From Flavisolibacter longurius (GTDB lineage Bacteria; Bacteroidota; Bacteroidia; Chitinophagales; Chitinophagaceae), in NCBI GenBank assembly GCA_014163555.1, contig JACJGO010000026.1, positions 29,434 to 93,433 of the forward strand: a stretch of DNA of 64,000 bases, written 5' to 3'. A model generated the notes under the pieces. That model was not told the origin of the DNA. It did no database searches and saw nothing but the letters and a program-made list of their open reading frames with translations. Position 1 is the first letter of the stretch; the number at the start of each line of letters is the position of its first letter. Made by a program: the position numbers and the translations under genes. Positions 41,124 to 50,259 of this stretch are shown here, piece by piece.

Positions 41124-42386
41124 TTATTCCGTATCATCCGTAATAGATTTCAGGGCATTTTCTACCATCACAATTCCGGCATCCACCAAATCGCCAACGG
41201 CTAATGCCACACCGGCCAGCGACATAATGTTGGAGCTGACGTTGAACCAGTCCATCATTATGAAAGAAATGAGCACACTCATAGGAATGGTGATGACCAC
41301 AATTAAAGCACTGCGGACGTGCAGCAGGAAAATGAAGAGAACGATGGAAACCACAATGATTTCTTCAATTACGGCTTCCTTTAAAGTTGCGATGGTTGCT
41401 TCAATCAGGTCAGACCGGTCGTAGCCAGCATGAAACTTTACGCCTGGCGGCAACCCTTTTTCTACGTCTTTGAGCTTCTCTTTTACTTTATCAATTACGT
41501 CTTTTGCGTTTTCGCCGTAACGCATTACCACAATGCCGCCCACCTTTTCGCCTTCGCCGTTTTCTTCAATAATTCCCAAGCGCAGTTCACCACCCATTTG
41601 CATAGTGGCTACATCTTTCACCCGGATGGGAACACCGCCCTGGGTCATTAACGGGATTTGTTCGATTTCTATGATTTGCCTGATGTAGCCCAAACCACGA
41701 ATGATGTAGCCCATATCGGCCATTTCAATTTTTCGTCCGCCTACGTCGTTGTTGTTGGCTTTTACCTTGTTGATGACGTCCATCAACGGAATGTTGTAGT
41801 AATTGAGCTTGTGCGGGTCAATGACAATTTGATATTGCTTTTGGAAGCCGCCGAAAGAAGCCACTTCGCTCACACCGGGTACCGTTTGAAGAGCAAATTT
41901 GATGTACCAGTCCTGCAATGCCCGCAACTCACCCAAATCGTAACTGGGAGCATTAAGGGTGTACCAGTAGATGTGTCCCAACCCCGTACCATCCGGTCCT
42001 AACGTTGGCACTACGCCCTGCGGTAACAATCGCTGTGCGTAGTTGAGCCGCTCTAGTACCCTGGTGCGGGCCCAGTAAACGTCCACATCATCTTCGAAAA
42101 TGACGAAGACGAAACTCATTCCAAACATGGAGTTGGCACGAATGGTTTTAATGCGGGGAATTCCCTGAAGGTTGCTCACCAGCGGATAGGTAACCTGGTC
42201 TTCCATAATCTGCGGGCTGCGGCCCATCCATTCGGTAAAAATGATAACCTGATTTTCAGATAGGTCAGGTATGGCGTCAACCTTAGTATTCTTCACCGAG
42301 AAAATGCCGTACACGGTAACGGCGGCAGCTATCAGCAAGACCACCATGCGGTTCTGTAACGACCATTTAATAAAGCTGGCAATCAT
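41124..42386 (-). CDS. cusA: CusA-type RND pump, N-terminal part (ends at in-frame TAA)
   Basis: 420 residues with DAIPDLSENQVIIFTEWMGR early and the helix GVALAVGDLVDAGIVMVENA near the end, diagnostic of monovalent-metal HME pumps (CusA). It stops at a TAA in the loop after helix 4. The next ATG follows immediately in the same frame and resumes the pump sequence. Combined length (1054 codons apart from the stop) equals a complete CusA. Whether this is a mutation, readthrough or reinitiation cannot be decided from sequence. A perfect 8-base hairpin lies 11 bases upstream of the start. Confidence 0.88.
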   Translation of the reverse strand: MIASFIKWSLQNRMVVLLIAAAVTVYGIFSVKNTKVDAIPDLSENQVIIFTEWMGRSPQIMEDQVTYPLVSNLQGIPRIKTIRANSMFGMSFVFVIFEDDVDVYWARTRVLERLNYAQRLLPQGVVPTLGPDGTGLGHIYWYTLNAPSYDLGELRALQDWYIKFALQTVPGVSEVASFGGFQKQYQIVIDPHKLNYYNIPLMDVINKVKANNNDVGGRKIEMADMGYIIRGLGYIRQIIEIEQIPLMTQGGVPIRVKDVATMQMGGELRLGIIEENGEGEKVGGIVVMRYGENAKDVIDKVKEKLKDVEKGLPPGVKFHAGYDRSDLIEATIATLKEAVIEEIIVVSIVLFIFLLHVRSALIVVITIPMSVLISFIMMDWFNVSSNIMSLAGVALAVGDLVDAGIVMVENALKSITDDTE

Positions 42387-42396
42387 GTATTGAATT

Positions 42397-42416
42397 CCGG
42401 ATTGTACCCAATCCGG
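42397..42416 (-). promoter_or_regulatory. Perfect inverted repeat just upstream of cusA
   Basis: CCGGATTG (42397-42404) and CAATCCGG (42409-42416) flank a 4-base loop, ending 10 bases before the cusA ATG at 42386. It could be a metal-regulator operator or a leader hairpin affecting translation start. Confidence 0.45.
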
Positions 42417-42443
42417 CAGGTTTCACGTTTAGAAAATGCAACA

Positions 42444-42461
42444 GCCTTCGCTCCGGAAGGC
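42444..42461 (-). terminator. Small hairpin after the HYC_CC_PP gene
   Basis: GCCTTC (42444-42449) and GAAGGC (42456-42461) flank a 6-base loop in the 97-base gap between the HYC_CC_PP gene and cusA. No strong T run follows on the minus strand (TGTTGCATTTT), so any termination would be partial. Confidence 0.3.
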
Positions 42462-42483
42462 ATCATCTTACGAAAGGGAAACT

Positions 42484-42873
42484 CTAAATGCGGAAAACCT
42501 GTAAAAGGAGAAACAGAGGAAGGTTGTAGGGCGGGGAGTTTTCTACTGCCAACCAGTCCTTTTTATCTGGTTCATTAGCGAACAATAAAATATGCAGCCG
42601 TGAAAAGTAATGTTCAAACAGTTGAAGCTGTGGCTGCGTATCGAACAAAATATTAGCGGTTGCGTTGTGGTCGTCGGTATCGGCCTTTTTAATTTCGTCG
42701 TTGCAGCAATCATCAGGCATGCCGGTTTCTTCACAACAGCATTTCGCCAAATGCGAAAAGTTGACAAAGGTTGTATCTTTCGCACTGCCTCTGCAAAAGT
42801 GCCTGCTAATAGTAATTCCATATGCTGTGAAGCTGTATACCAGCAAAAAGAATATGGCTATTAGCTTCTTCAT
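42484..42873 (-). CDS. HYC_CC_PP-family exported protein
   Basis: A 129-residue protein with a signal peptide (MKKLIAIFFLLVYSFTAYG) followed by the family hallmarks: ISRHFC, AKCCCEE, DDCCND, and a late NSPPY with a terminal LLQVFRI. It corresponds to the HYC_CC_PP family of Bacteroidota, usually beside copper efflux genes, and a second copy lies at 58844. The HFC/CCC/CC residues could bind Cu(I). It precedes cusA by 97 bases on the same strand. Confidence 0.85.
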   Translation of the reverse strand: MKKLIAIFFLLVYSFTAYGITISRHFCRGSAKDTTFVNFSHLAKCCCEETGMPDDCCNDEIKKADTDDHNATANILFDTQPQLQLFEHYFSRLHILLFANEPDKKDWLAVENSPPYNLPLFLLLQVFRI

Positions 42874-42940
42874 CTAAGGCAAATTAAGAATATGCTATGG
42901 ATGCTTTGAATGAGCCTTGTCAGAATTACACTGATATTAG

Positions 42941-43459
42941 TCATGAAACAAAGTGGTGATAAAACCTTTCTTTCTTTTGCCCTGACGCAAGCGTCTCTTT
43001 GATATCGTTCAGCATATTGTTCAAACACCAGTTGCAATACAGGCTGGCAAAAAGAAAAGAAAGGATTTTTAAGAACCCGTTTTTCGGCGGCAGATAACTG
43101 ATAGAAAGTTTTACTATCGTACCCTGTTCAACGGGCATTATTTCAAATCACATTTTATACCATGACATGATGATGATTTTCGCCTTCCCAATCGTTTGCC
43201 ATTCTTTACGTTCGGGCGGCTGCCACTCAGTAACCGTTTCGGCAAAATCAATTGCCAGGCCCATTATTTTTCCATGCCAACGGTAGCTTGCACCTACACA
43301 GGTGGCATTTTGCGATAGCTGCTCCAATGTTAGTTTACTTCCCATCATCAACATTGAACTTTCTCCCATGTGCATACCGGTTTTGGAAAAATCATCCATC
43401 TGTTCAAACACCTTCTGTGGCGGTGCCGGAATTACCATTTTTTTCATTCTGGATTTCAT
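42941..43459 (-). pseudogene. SRPBCC-family gene interrupted by an in-frame TGA
   Basis: Reading from ATG at 43459 gives 103 residues (VIPAPPQKVFEQMDDFSKTG, then CVGASYRWHGKIMG) with the SRPBCC/START polyketide-cyclase-like course, ending at TGA 43150-43148. The same frame continues after the stop with FEIMPVEQGTIVKLSISYLP and runs to 42941, completing the C-terminal strand and long helix of the family. One base change (for example CGA to TGA) explains it. The intact length would be 172 codons. Confidence 0.75.
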
Positions 43460-43469
43460 TCTACACCCT

Positions 43470-44048
43470 TTATAAATTTTTCAAAATGAAATTCACTCGC
43501 TCCTCTGGCGGAAGTATAGGCACATGAATAACCGGAAACGGCAACGCCTCATACACCTCTGTTATCAATGCATGGATTTTTTCCTGCGCTTCGGCGTTCT
43601 CAATGCGGGCATAATCGTTCACAAGCGGCAAGCGTTCCAGGATGAAAACTTTTTTATAGCTCACGGCGCTCATGGCAGTCAGCAGCAATTCATCTTCAGG
43701 CAAGCTTAGAAACCGGTAATAGGCTTGTGCGTCGGGAATTGCACGGTCCAAAAAAACAACGTCGCCTGGCGTTAACGATGCCTCTTGTTCTATTTGCATT
43801 TGGAGAACGCCTTCTTGAAATTCCAACTGGTTTTTCCTTATTTCTTCAACGGTTCTGCCGGTTTGTTTTTGCGTGTCTATGTAGTGCCGTGCATGTTCAA
43901 TAGTTGTTTTATGACCTTTTAGTGAGAGCAGGTTTATTGTTGTTGTTTTCCCTGACCCCGGGCCGCCTGTGATGACATACCAGTTGGTTGGATTGGGATG
44001 AATGTTATTCATGTCGAATCTTTGCGTACTGTAAGCTGACGTTTTCAT
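43470..44048 (-). CDS. P-loop ATPase (NadR-like/AAA_28)
   Basis: A 192-residue ATP-binding protein with WYVITGGPGSGKTTTINLL (Walker A at 28-36) and VVFLDRAIPDAQAYY as a Walker B-like strand. Later it has VFILERLPLV. The frame matches the AAA_28/NadR-kinase-like family of predicted nucleotide-binding proteins. The ATG at 44048 overlaps the end of the P-type ATPase gene by 4 bases; upstream in-frame codons lie inside that gene. Substrate unknown. Confidence 0.85.
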   Translation of the reverse strand: MKTSAYSTQRFDMNNIHPNPTNWYVITGGPGSGKTTTINLLSLKGHKTTIEHARHYIDTQKQTGRTVEEIRKNQLEFQEGVLQMQIEQEASLTPGDVVFLDRAIPDAQAYYRFLSLPEDELLLTAMSAVSYKKVFILERLPLVNDYARIENAEAQEKIHALITEVYEALPFPVIHVPILPPEERVNFILKNL

Positions 44049-46702
44049 GTTTTTGAATTGAAGAATAATTTTAATGATTTTGCCGCCTGGATAATGAGAA
44101 CCGAGCCAACCGAAGCGGAAAGAATGATTGTCCACTCCTGAATAGTCATTGGTATTACGTTCAATGCCTGGCGAACGATTGGTATTTGCACAATACCCAG
44201 TAAAATCAGCAAGCTTGCGCCTACCGCATACCACACAAATTTGTTCCGCACAACCTCATTGTTGAAGAATGGCCCATTGCCCATATTGAACACATGCATA
44301 AGCTGGCAGAAAATCAGGGTAAAGAATAGAATATTGTTGCACATGGCAGCATCCCAAGCCTCGTTTGCGTGGTAGTAATAATGATTAAATAAAACGGCGC
44401 CCAAACTGGCAAGTGCAATCACAAAAGAATAAAAGAAAATCAGCTTCCAGCGTTGGCGGTTCACTATCGGTTCCGAAGACTTTCGGGGTGGCTGCTGCAT
44501 AATGATGGCTCCGCCTTTTGTAACTCCCAACGCAAGTGCAGGCAGCACGTCGGTAATTAAATTGATAAACAGGATTTGAAGCGGCAGCAATTGAAAATGA
44601 AGGTTCATAATGGCGGCAACTGCAATCACCAGCAATTCGCTTACGTTACAGGAAAGCAGGAAAGTGACAAATTTTTTGATGTTTTCAAAAATGATGCGGC
44701 CCTGCCGGATGGCAACAACAATGGAAGAAAAGGAGTCATCCTTCAAAACCATGTCGGCTACATCCTGTGCCACCTGGGTACCCCTTTGACCCATAGCAAT
44801 TCCGATGTCGGATTTCTTTAGAGCCGGTGCGTCGTTTACGCCGTCGCCCGTCATTCCAACCGTATAATTTTTTTCCTGGAATACTTTAATCAGATCCAAT
44901 TTATGTTTGGGATTGACGCGGGCAAATACGGAAGTGCGGAGCCAGCGTTGTTTTTCTTCTTCGGTCAGTCCCTCGTACTCTTTCATCTCCCGCCCGTTGA
45001 TTGGAATTTCTCCATTGTGCGAAATGCCCAGTTGGTTGCCGATGTACTGTGCGGTGGAGGGATGGTCGCCGGTAATCATCACCACTTTAATGCCGGCTGT
45101 CTTGCAATCGTTCACAGCCGAAAGCACTTCCGGCCTCGGAGGGTCAATCATACCGACGAGCCCCAGAAACACAAGATTTTCTGTTAACGCAATCGGCCTG
45201 CGTTCGATTTTTCTATAGGCGACGGCTATCATACGGTGTCCTGAAGCAGCATATTCTTCGGCTTTTTGAATCCACTCTGCTCTTTTTGTTTCGCCAAAAC
45301 CGTTGATGTCGTCCTCGTAAATGTGTGAGCATTTGACGAGCAATTCTTCTGTAGCGCCTTTGGCAAATATGTAGTTCTTGTTTTCAAACTCATGGAGCGT
45401 CGCCATAATTTTTGTTTCGCTGGAGAATGGCTCCTCGTCCTTTTTGATGCTCTCTTTGCGAAGCCCATAGATGTCTTCACCGGCAGCATCGGCAAATTTG
45501 AGCAAGGCAATCTCCAACGGGTCACCGATTTCCTTTATTTCTTTCCCGCTCATTTGAATTTCGGCTGTATTGCACAGAACTGCACATTTGGCAATTAATT
45601 CAAGGTGTTTTTTAGCTCCCGTAAAAGGCCGGTCATTGTACCAGGTTCCCAAAGGCGTTGCCACAAATACCACTTCCATTTTGTTTTGTGTCAGGGTACC
45701 TGTTTTGTCGGTGCAGATGATGTTGGTGCCGCCAAGGGTTTCTACGGCCGACAGCTTTTTTACAATCACATTGTGGCGGGCCATCTTCAACATGCCCTGC
45801 GCAAGCGACATAGTGGCCACAATAGGTAATCCTTCGGGGATAGCGGCAACGGCAAGGGCGATGGCTGTTTCCAGCATTTCAAAAATATGCTGCCCATTGA
45901 GCAGACCTGCCCCAAAAATGACAACGACCAGAACAAGCGTTATTTTAATCAGTTTTTTGCTGAACTCATCCAGCTTCTTTTCCAACGGCGTTGCTGCCTG
46001 TTCAGAGGATTGTACAAGGTTGGCAATCTTACCCAGCTCCGTTTGCATAGCGGTAGCGCATACCAATAGAAAAGCATTGCCCTTGGATACATAAGTTCCT
46101 TTAAAACACATGTTTGTCCGGTCGCCCAGGATGGTTTCTTCAGGCAGCCCGCCGACTTTCTTTTCAACGGGAACGGATTCGCCTGTCAATGCTGATTCAT
46201 CAATCAGGAGCTGCATCGAACGATAGATTCGGCCGTCCGCAGGCACCATGTCGCCGGCCTCTATGTACACCACATCGCCCGGTACAATTTCATGAGAACT
46301 GACTTCGTGTAATTTTCCATTGCGTAGCACTTTTGCCGGCACGGAAGAAAGCCTTTTCAAAGCAAGCATGGATTGTTGCGCCCTGAATTCCATGTAAAAG
46401 CCAATCCCCGCATTGATAAGAATGACAATTAAAATAGCGATGGCGTCAAGCCACTCTTTAAACGAGAACGACAGGCCTGCTGCAAACAACAACAGGAAGA
46501 CAATCGGGCTTTTGAACTGGTTGGCGAACAGTTGAAGGAGAGAAGCCGATTTGACCTCTGCAATCGCATTTGGACCAAAACGTTCCAGCCGCTCCTTCAC
46601 CTTTTCAGTACTTAAGCCCTGTTCGGCATCGGTGTTGAGCAGAACGGCAGCTTCTTCTAAGCTGGCCGCATGAAAAATAAAATTGTTACGAATGTGTTCC
46701 AT
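44045..46702 (-). CDS. Cation-transporting P2-type ATPase (calcium-ATPase-like)
   Basis: An 885-residue P-type ATPase of the PMCA/SERCA-like class: [10 protein letters not shown] (172-181), AAIPEGLPIV (287-295, the ion-site helix of Ca pumps), TDKTGTLTQNK (D332), [11 protein letters not shown] and ten predicted helices. It lacks the metal-binding domains of the P1B ATPases, so it probably moves Ca or another hard cation. The ATG at 46702 is chosen over an upstream TTG at 46708. It overlaps the ATP-cone gene by 17 bases and the P-loop gene by 4, within a tightly packed operon. Confidence 0.9.
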   Translation of the reverse strand: MEHIRNNFIFHAASLEEAAVLLNTDAEQGLSTEKVKERLERFGPNAIAEVKSASLLQLFANQFKSPIVFLLLFAAGLSFSFKEWLDAIAILIVILINAGIGFYMEFRAQQSMLALKRLSSVPAKVLRNGKLHEVSSHEIVPGDVVYIEAGDMVPADGRIYRSMQLLIDESALTGESVPVEKKVGGLPEETILGDRTNMCFKGTYVSKGNAFLLVCATAMQTELGKIANLVQSSEQAATPLEKKLDEFSKKLIKITLVLVVVIFGAGLLNGQHIFEMLETAIALAVAAIPEGLPIVATMSLAQGMLKMARHNVIVKKLSAVETLGGTNIICTDKTGTLTQNKMEVVFVATPLGTWYNDRPFTGAKKHLELIAKCAVLCNTAEIQMSGKEIKEIGDPLEIALLKFADAAGEDIYGLRKESIKKDEEPFSSETKIMATLHEFENKNYIFAKGATEELLVKCSHIYEDDINGFGETKRAEWIQKAEEYAASGHRMIAVAYRKIERRPIALTENLVFLGLVGMIDPPRPEVLSAVNDCKTAGIKVVMITGDHPSTAQYIGNQLGISHNGEIPINGREMKEYEGLTEEEKQRWLRTSVFARVNPKHKLDLIKVFQEKNYTVGMTGDGVNDAPALKKSDIGIAMGQRGTQVAQDVADMVLKDDSFSSIVVAIRQGRIIFENIKKFVTFLLSCNVSELLVIAVAAIMNLHFQLLPLQILFINLITDVLPALALGVTKGGAIIMQQPPRKSSEPIVNRQRWKLIFFYSFVIALASLGAVLFNHYYYHANEAWDAAMCNNILFFTLIFCQLMHVFNMGNGPFFNNEVVRNKFVWYAVGASLLILLGIVQIPIVRQALNVIPMTIQEWTIILSASVGSVLIIQAAKSLKLFFNSKT

Positions 46703-47555
46703 CACCAAATTTATTTTGGCACAGTGCCTGTGCTTCTTCCAAAACTTTGTTTATTCTTTGATCATTTACTCCTGCCTGCTTCAGCAAGGCCGGGTCGTCG
46801 CACACTTCCCTGCATAACACAATTTTCTTATTAAGCAGGATTTGCTTCTCAGTTTTTGAAAGTGTGGTAAGGCAGGTGATGGGATACAATCCTAAGCGTT
46901 CAATCTGTTCATTCAGGCTATTGTTCTTCGGATAATCCCATCCCAGCAAATGCAATCCCGCACACGTGCCGTATTGAATGGCGTCGGTGGTAAATTTTGT
47001 GTTGGTCACTACCCATCCCTGGTGAAGCCGCAGTTCGTGTCCCGGTAACTTCATCCAGCTTGCTTCTACGTCTTTGAAGCGGGAGTGGATGTAAAGCGGA
47101 ATTTTTACGTTGCAAACCGTACCTGGCTGGTTATGGTATTTACATTCAATCATAACGTGATGCTCGCCTTTTTGAGCAATCACATCTACTTCATGCTGTA
47201 CGCACTTTCCCTGAACAAGTACGCCGGTTTGCGTTTGGTAACCCTGTTCCTGTAAAATAGCTGCAACGTATTTTTCAAAGGGAAATCCCGAAGGCCCAAG
47301 CTCCATGATGGCTGACTTTAATTTATAGCGGGCTGCCACGGGCCTTGATTCCCGGCGCAGTAATTTGAAAGCCGCCTGGTAAATTTTTTTTGTGGTAATG
47401 CCCGGATACAAGCGGTCTTCAATTTTTCCAAGAATAGTTTCGATTTGTTCTGCAGAAGCGCCTGAACGCAACAAGGAATGTTTCAATTTTTGCGGATCGA
47501 AAACGGCGGATTGTCCAGAGGCTTTTGTTATGGTAATCTTATCTGGGTTCAACAT
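46686..47555 (-). CDS. ATP-cone domain fused to a restriction-endonuclease-like domain
   Basis: A 289-residue protein. Residues 1-92 form an ATP-cone (ITKASGQSAVFDPQKLKHSL, with ARYKLKSAIMELGPSG at its end), a nucleotide-sensing regulatory domain best known from ribonucleotide reductases. Residues 95-200 contain a PD-(D/E)xK core: HEVDVIAQKG (D124), then HVMIECKYH (E137, K139). A Mrr-like DNA cleavage activity gated by ATP level is plausible but inferred. It lies between the alpha-amylase and the P-type ATPase with overlaps on both sides. Confidence 0.82.
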   Translation of the reverse strand: MLNPDKITITKASGQSAVFDPQKLKHSLLRSGASAEQIETILGKIEDRLYPGITTKKIYQAAFKLLRRESRPVAARYKLKSAIMELGPSGFPFEKYVAAILQEQGYQTQTGVLVQGKCVQHEVDVIAQKGEHHVMIECKYHNQPGTVCNVKIPLYIHSRFKDVEASWMKLPGHELRLHQGWVVTNTKFTTDAIQYGTCAGLHLLGWDYPKNNSLNEQIERLGLYPITCLTTLSKTEKQILLNKKIVLCREVCDDPALLKQAGVNDQRINKVLEEAQALCQNKFGDGTHS

Positions 47556-49243
47556 CAGTGGTTTTTTAAAATGACAAGTTGCATGGGCATCAGGTACAGT
47601 TTTATATAGCTGACCGGATTGGCCGGGTCTTCAGAATGGTGTATCTCGACATTGCTTTTACAGCCGTAAACCGGCGTAAGCCATTTTTTGCCGCCGTTTA
47701 ATTGGCGGTCAATCAGTATATATTCCTCTTTGGCATCCGAGACAGATGTATTGTAAATGAAAATCACTTCCTGACTATACAACACCCTGGAAAATGCAAG
47801 CGTACATTTGTTGCATTCGGGTAAATGGAATTGTTTACCGTCACCCGATACTTCACGGATGAACATGCGGCCAAACCGAAGCACATTGCTTTCGTTGCGG
47901 AATTTTGCAATGGCGGCTATGGCTGTATAGATTTCTGATTTTGGGTTCAGCAGGTTAGTGGTTTTGTCGTCAGGGTTAAACAGGCATTCCCGGATGTATT
48001 TGTCGCCTTTTCCGCATCCGTTTAACCCCTGTTCGGTACCGTAGTAAATGCAAGGTGTTCCCAATGCGCAAAGAAGAAAAGCAACACCGGCAACGATTTG
48101 CCTAGGACTGGCATCGTAACCAAACCGATTTTTAAATGCATCGCCAATCTGGTCGTGATTGTCAATAAACGTAACTAAGTATTCACCATACTCTCCTCTG
48201 TCCAATGCATTTTTCTGAAGTTCTTCATAGCGTTTGATTAAGCTGCCCGGTGAATGCTGCCCTTTAATAACCCCTTCCAAAATAAAATAAAGCTGGAAGT
48301 CGAGTACGGAATTCAGGCCGTAATAAAGATTGTGGTCGTTTACGGTGGTCATGGTTTTGGGGCCTAAATACTGGTTGCACATCTCATCGGCGCCGACCAA
48401 TTCGCCAAACAGGAAGAAGTTTTTCTTTCCCAATGAGTAAGCAAATTCTCTCACGTAAGAGCAAAACCGGCTGATGGCTATTTCGCCCATGTGCTTTACC
48501 GCATCAAGCCTGAAACCATCAATATCTGTCTCCCGTATCCAATAACAATGAATGGCCGTCAAAATCTTTTGAACATATAATGACTCTCTTGTTTCATCGT
48601 TTTTATAGGCCTTCAGGTCAAAAAAATCCCCCTCCCTGGTTTCGGGGAAAGCATCGAAATTTCTTATCTGCCCCATGCGTCCGTATAAGGCAGCATTGCG
48701 AAGCTCTATGGGAATAGGCCGGTCTTCGTACCGCCATTCTCCGAAAGAAAATGTCTGGCCTTCATGATAGTAGTATTCATGCCGGTCTGGGTAAAACCAG
48801 TTGTTGCCGCCATGGTGCAAAACAATGTCCAGAAAGACCCGCATGTTAAAATGGTGTGCTGCTTCTACCAATTCCTCCAAGTCGGCTTTTGTGCCGAAAC
48901 GTTCGTCAATCTCCAGGTAGTTTTCAATGGCATAACCATGATACGCCTCCGGGTTGTTTTTGAATACAGGGCTTAACCAAATTGCCGTACAGCCAAGGTC
49001 TTTTATGTAGGCCAAATGACTGGTAATTCCCCGAATGGTGCCGCCACAGGATTTGCTTAACTGTTCCGCATCGCCAAAGCCCGTGTGTTTGTCTGTGTAT
49101 TCCAGTGGTTTTCTTCTGTTGCTGTCATGGAACCGGTCAACCAATAAAAAGTAGATGAATTCTTCCCGCCACTCCCGGTGGCAATTTGCCCAATATTTTT
49201 TGTCTGGCCTGGGCGTAAGGTCAATGTCGTTGATGGACTTCAT
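47555..49243 (-). CDS. Cytoplasmic alpha-amylase family glycoside hydrolase
   Basis: A 562-residue GH13-type enzyme. Catalytic residues are visible in DGFRLDAVKHMG (nucleophile Asp), FLFGELVGADE (acid/base Glu) and FIDNHDQIG (third Asp), and IWLSPVF with YHGYAIENY marks the early strands. No signal peptide is present, so it should act on internal glucans or maltodextrins. It is followed by the ATP-cone gene (1-base overlap) and preceded 6 bases upstream by the PRPP synthetase-like gene. The neighbourhood suggests reserve use under stress. Confidence 0.9.
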   Translation of the reverse strand: MKSINDIDLTPRPDKKYWANCHREWREEFIYFLLVDRFHDSNRRKPLEYTDKHTGFGDAEQLSKSCGGTIRGITSHLAYIKDLGCTAIWLSPVFKNNPEAYHGYAIENYLEIDERFGTKADLEELVEAAHHFNMRVFLDIVLHHGGNNWFYPDRHEYYYHEGQTFSFGEWRYEDRPIPIELRNAALYGRMGQIRNFDAFPETREGDFFDLKAYKNDETRESLYVQKILTAIHCYWIRETDIDGFRLDAVKHMGEIAISRFCSYVREFAYSLGKKNFFLFGELVGADEMCNQYLGPKTMTTVNDHNLYYGLNSVLDFQLYFILEGVIKGQHSPGSLIKRYEELQKNALDRGEYGEYLVTFIDNHDQIGDAFKNRFGYDASPRQIVAGVAFLLCALGTPCIYYGTEQGLNGCGKGDKYIRECLFNPDDKTTNLLNPKSEIYTAIAAIAKFRNESNVLRFGRMFIREVSGDGKQFHLPECNKCTLAFSRVLYSQEVIFIYNTSVSDAKEEYILIDRQLNGGKKWLTPVYGCKSNVEIHHSEDPANPVSYIKLYLMPMQLVILKNH

Positions 49244-49249
49244 ATTTTA

Positions 49250-50152
49250 TCAATAAAGTACAAAACTGTTTTTGCAGACTTCTTCAGCCAGCATACGCTC
49301 TAAGCTAATAGCATTGCTGGGGTGGGAAATGGTGTTTGTGGTAATGACTTTTCCCGCACCGGCTTTCATTAACTTGTCATAAGCACCCCGTACAAAAAGG
49401 CCGTGAATGGCAATGCAAACCGGCAGTGCCGTACTAAACTTTCTTAGCGTGGTAATTGCTTCTTTCATTGTAGCACCGGTAGTAATGGCGTCGTCAATAA
49501 TCACGGGTGTTCGGGCACTGTCCATAACGGTTGATTGCGATAAAAGCAACTCTACGTCCTCGTCGGTCTTTCTGCGTTTGTTGAACGCCATAAACGGCAC
49601 TTGAATGTCTTCGGCCATTTTTTTTACCCACTGGCTGCTTTCGCTGTCAGGGCTAATCAATACCGGTTTGCTTACGTTATTGATAATCCACGAAGAAACA
49701 ACCGGGGCCGCCAATACTCCCGATGTGTGGATGGGGTATAATTCACTCAAGGATTTTACGGTATGAAAGTGTGGCCGGATGGTGACTAATTGGTCAACGC
49801 AGGTTGACAATAGCTGCGCAAACAAAGGGGCACTGATGCACTCGCCGAAGGAAAAACTTTTGTCTTGCCGGATGTAGCTAAGATAGGGAGCTATTAAAAG
49901 AACCGACGATGCCCCAAATTCTTTGAGGGTTTTGGCAAGAAGGTATAGCGGCAAAAGCTTCTCATCGGGATTGTTCAAACTGCAAACAATCATCGCTTCC
50001 CGGCCGTAAACATCCGATAGCACTTTTACAAGCGTCTCTCCATCGGGAAACTTTCGAATGATTGCATTTCCTTTTTCCGCATTTAATTGTTGCGTTAATG
50101 CACGGCCCATTTCTTCGCTGCGGGGAATGGTGAATAAAATGTTTCCTTTCAT
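49250..50152 (-). CDS. prs: Ribose-phosphate diphosphokinase-like protein
   Basis: A 300-residue relative of PRPP synthetase. It has PYLSYIRQDKSFSFGE (ATP loop region), TIRPHFHTV, and the PRPP-binding loop VIIDDAITTGATMKEA. The core layout is complete, although it diverges from housekeeping Prs, as a second copy in an accessory operon often does. It would make PRPP from ribose-5-phosphate. Its ATG overlaps the stop of a 36-aa open frame. Confidence 0.88.
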   Translation of the reverse strand: MKGNILFTIPRSEEMGRALTQQLNAEKGNAIIRKFPDGETLVKVLSDVYGREAMIVCSLNNPDEKLLPLYLLAKTLKEFGASSVLLIAPYLSYIRQDKSFSFGECISAPLFAQLLSTCVDQLVTIRPHFHTVKSLSELYPIHTSGVLAAPVVSSWIINNVSKPVLISPDSESSQWVKKMAEDIQVPFMAFNKRRKTDEDVELLLSQSTVMDSARTPVIIDDAITTGATMKEAITTLRKFSTALPVCIAIHGLFVRGAYDKLMKAGAGKVITTNTISHPSNAISLERMLAEEVCKNSFVLY

Positions 50153-50259
50153 ATAACGGGGTTTGTGTCGTATTGCATTTTTTTACTTCCTTCTTCTGAA
50201 CGCCAGCCTTTTAAAGCAACCCTGTCAATCACCGCTTCGTTCAATACATTGTCTCTCAT
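50149..50259 (-). CDS. 36-aa translationally coupled microORF
   Basis: Between the cytochrome and prs-like genes an open frame of 36 codons starts at ATG 50259-50257, overlapping the cytochrome stop (TGATG), and ends at TGA 50151-50149, overlapping the prs-like ATG (ATGA). Exact start/stop overlap on both sides argues for translation. The peptide (MRDNVLNEAVIDRVALKGW, then a polar tail) matches nothing I know. It may be a real small protein or a coupling device. Confidence 0.5.
   Translation of the reverse strand: MRDNVLNEAVIDRVALKGWRSEEGSKKMQYDTNPVI

Noticed and set aside
39742..41424. Long plus-strand open frame of 560 codons opposite cusA
   Set aside because: It is antisense to conserved RND sequence in both halves of cusA and has a Ser/Thr/Arg-rich composition with no recognisable domain.
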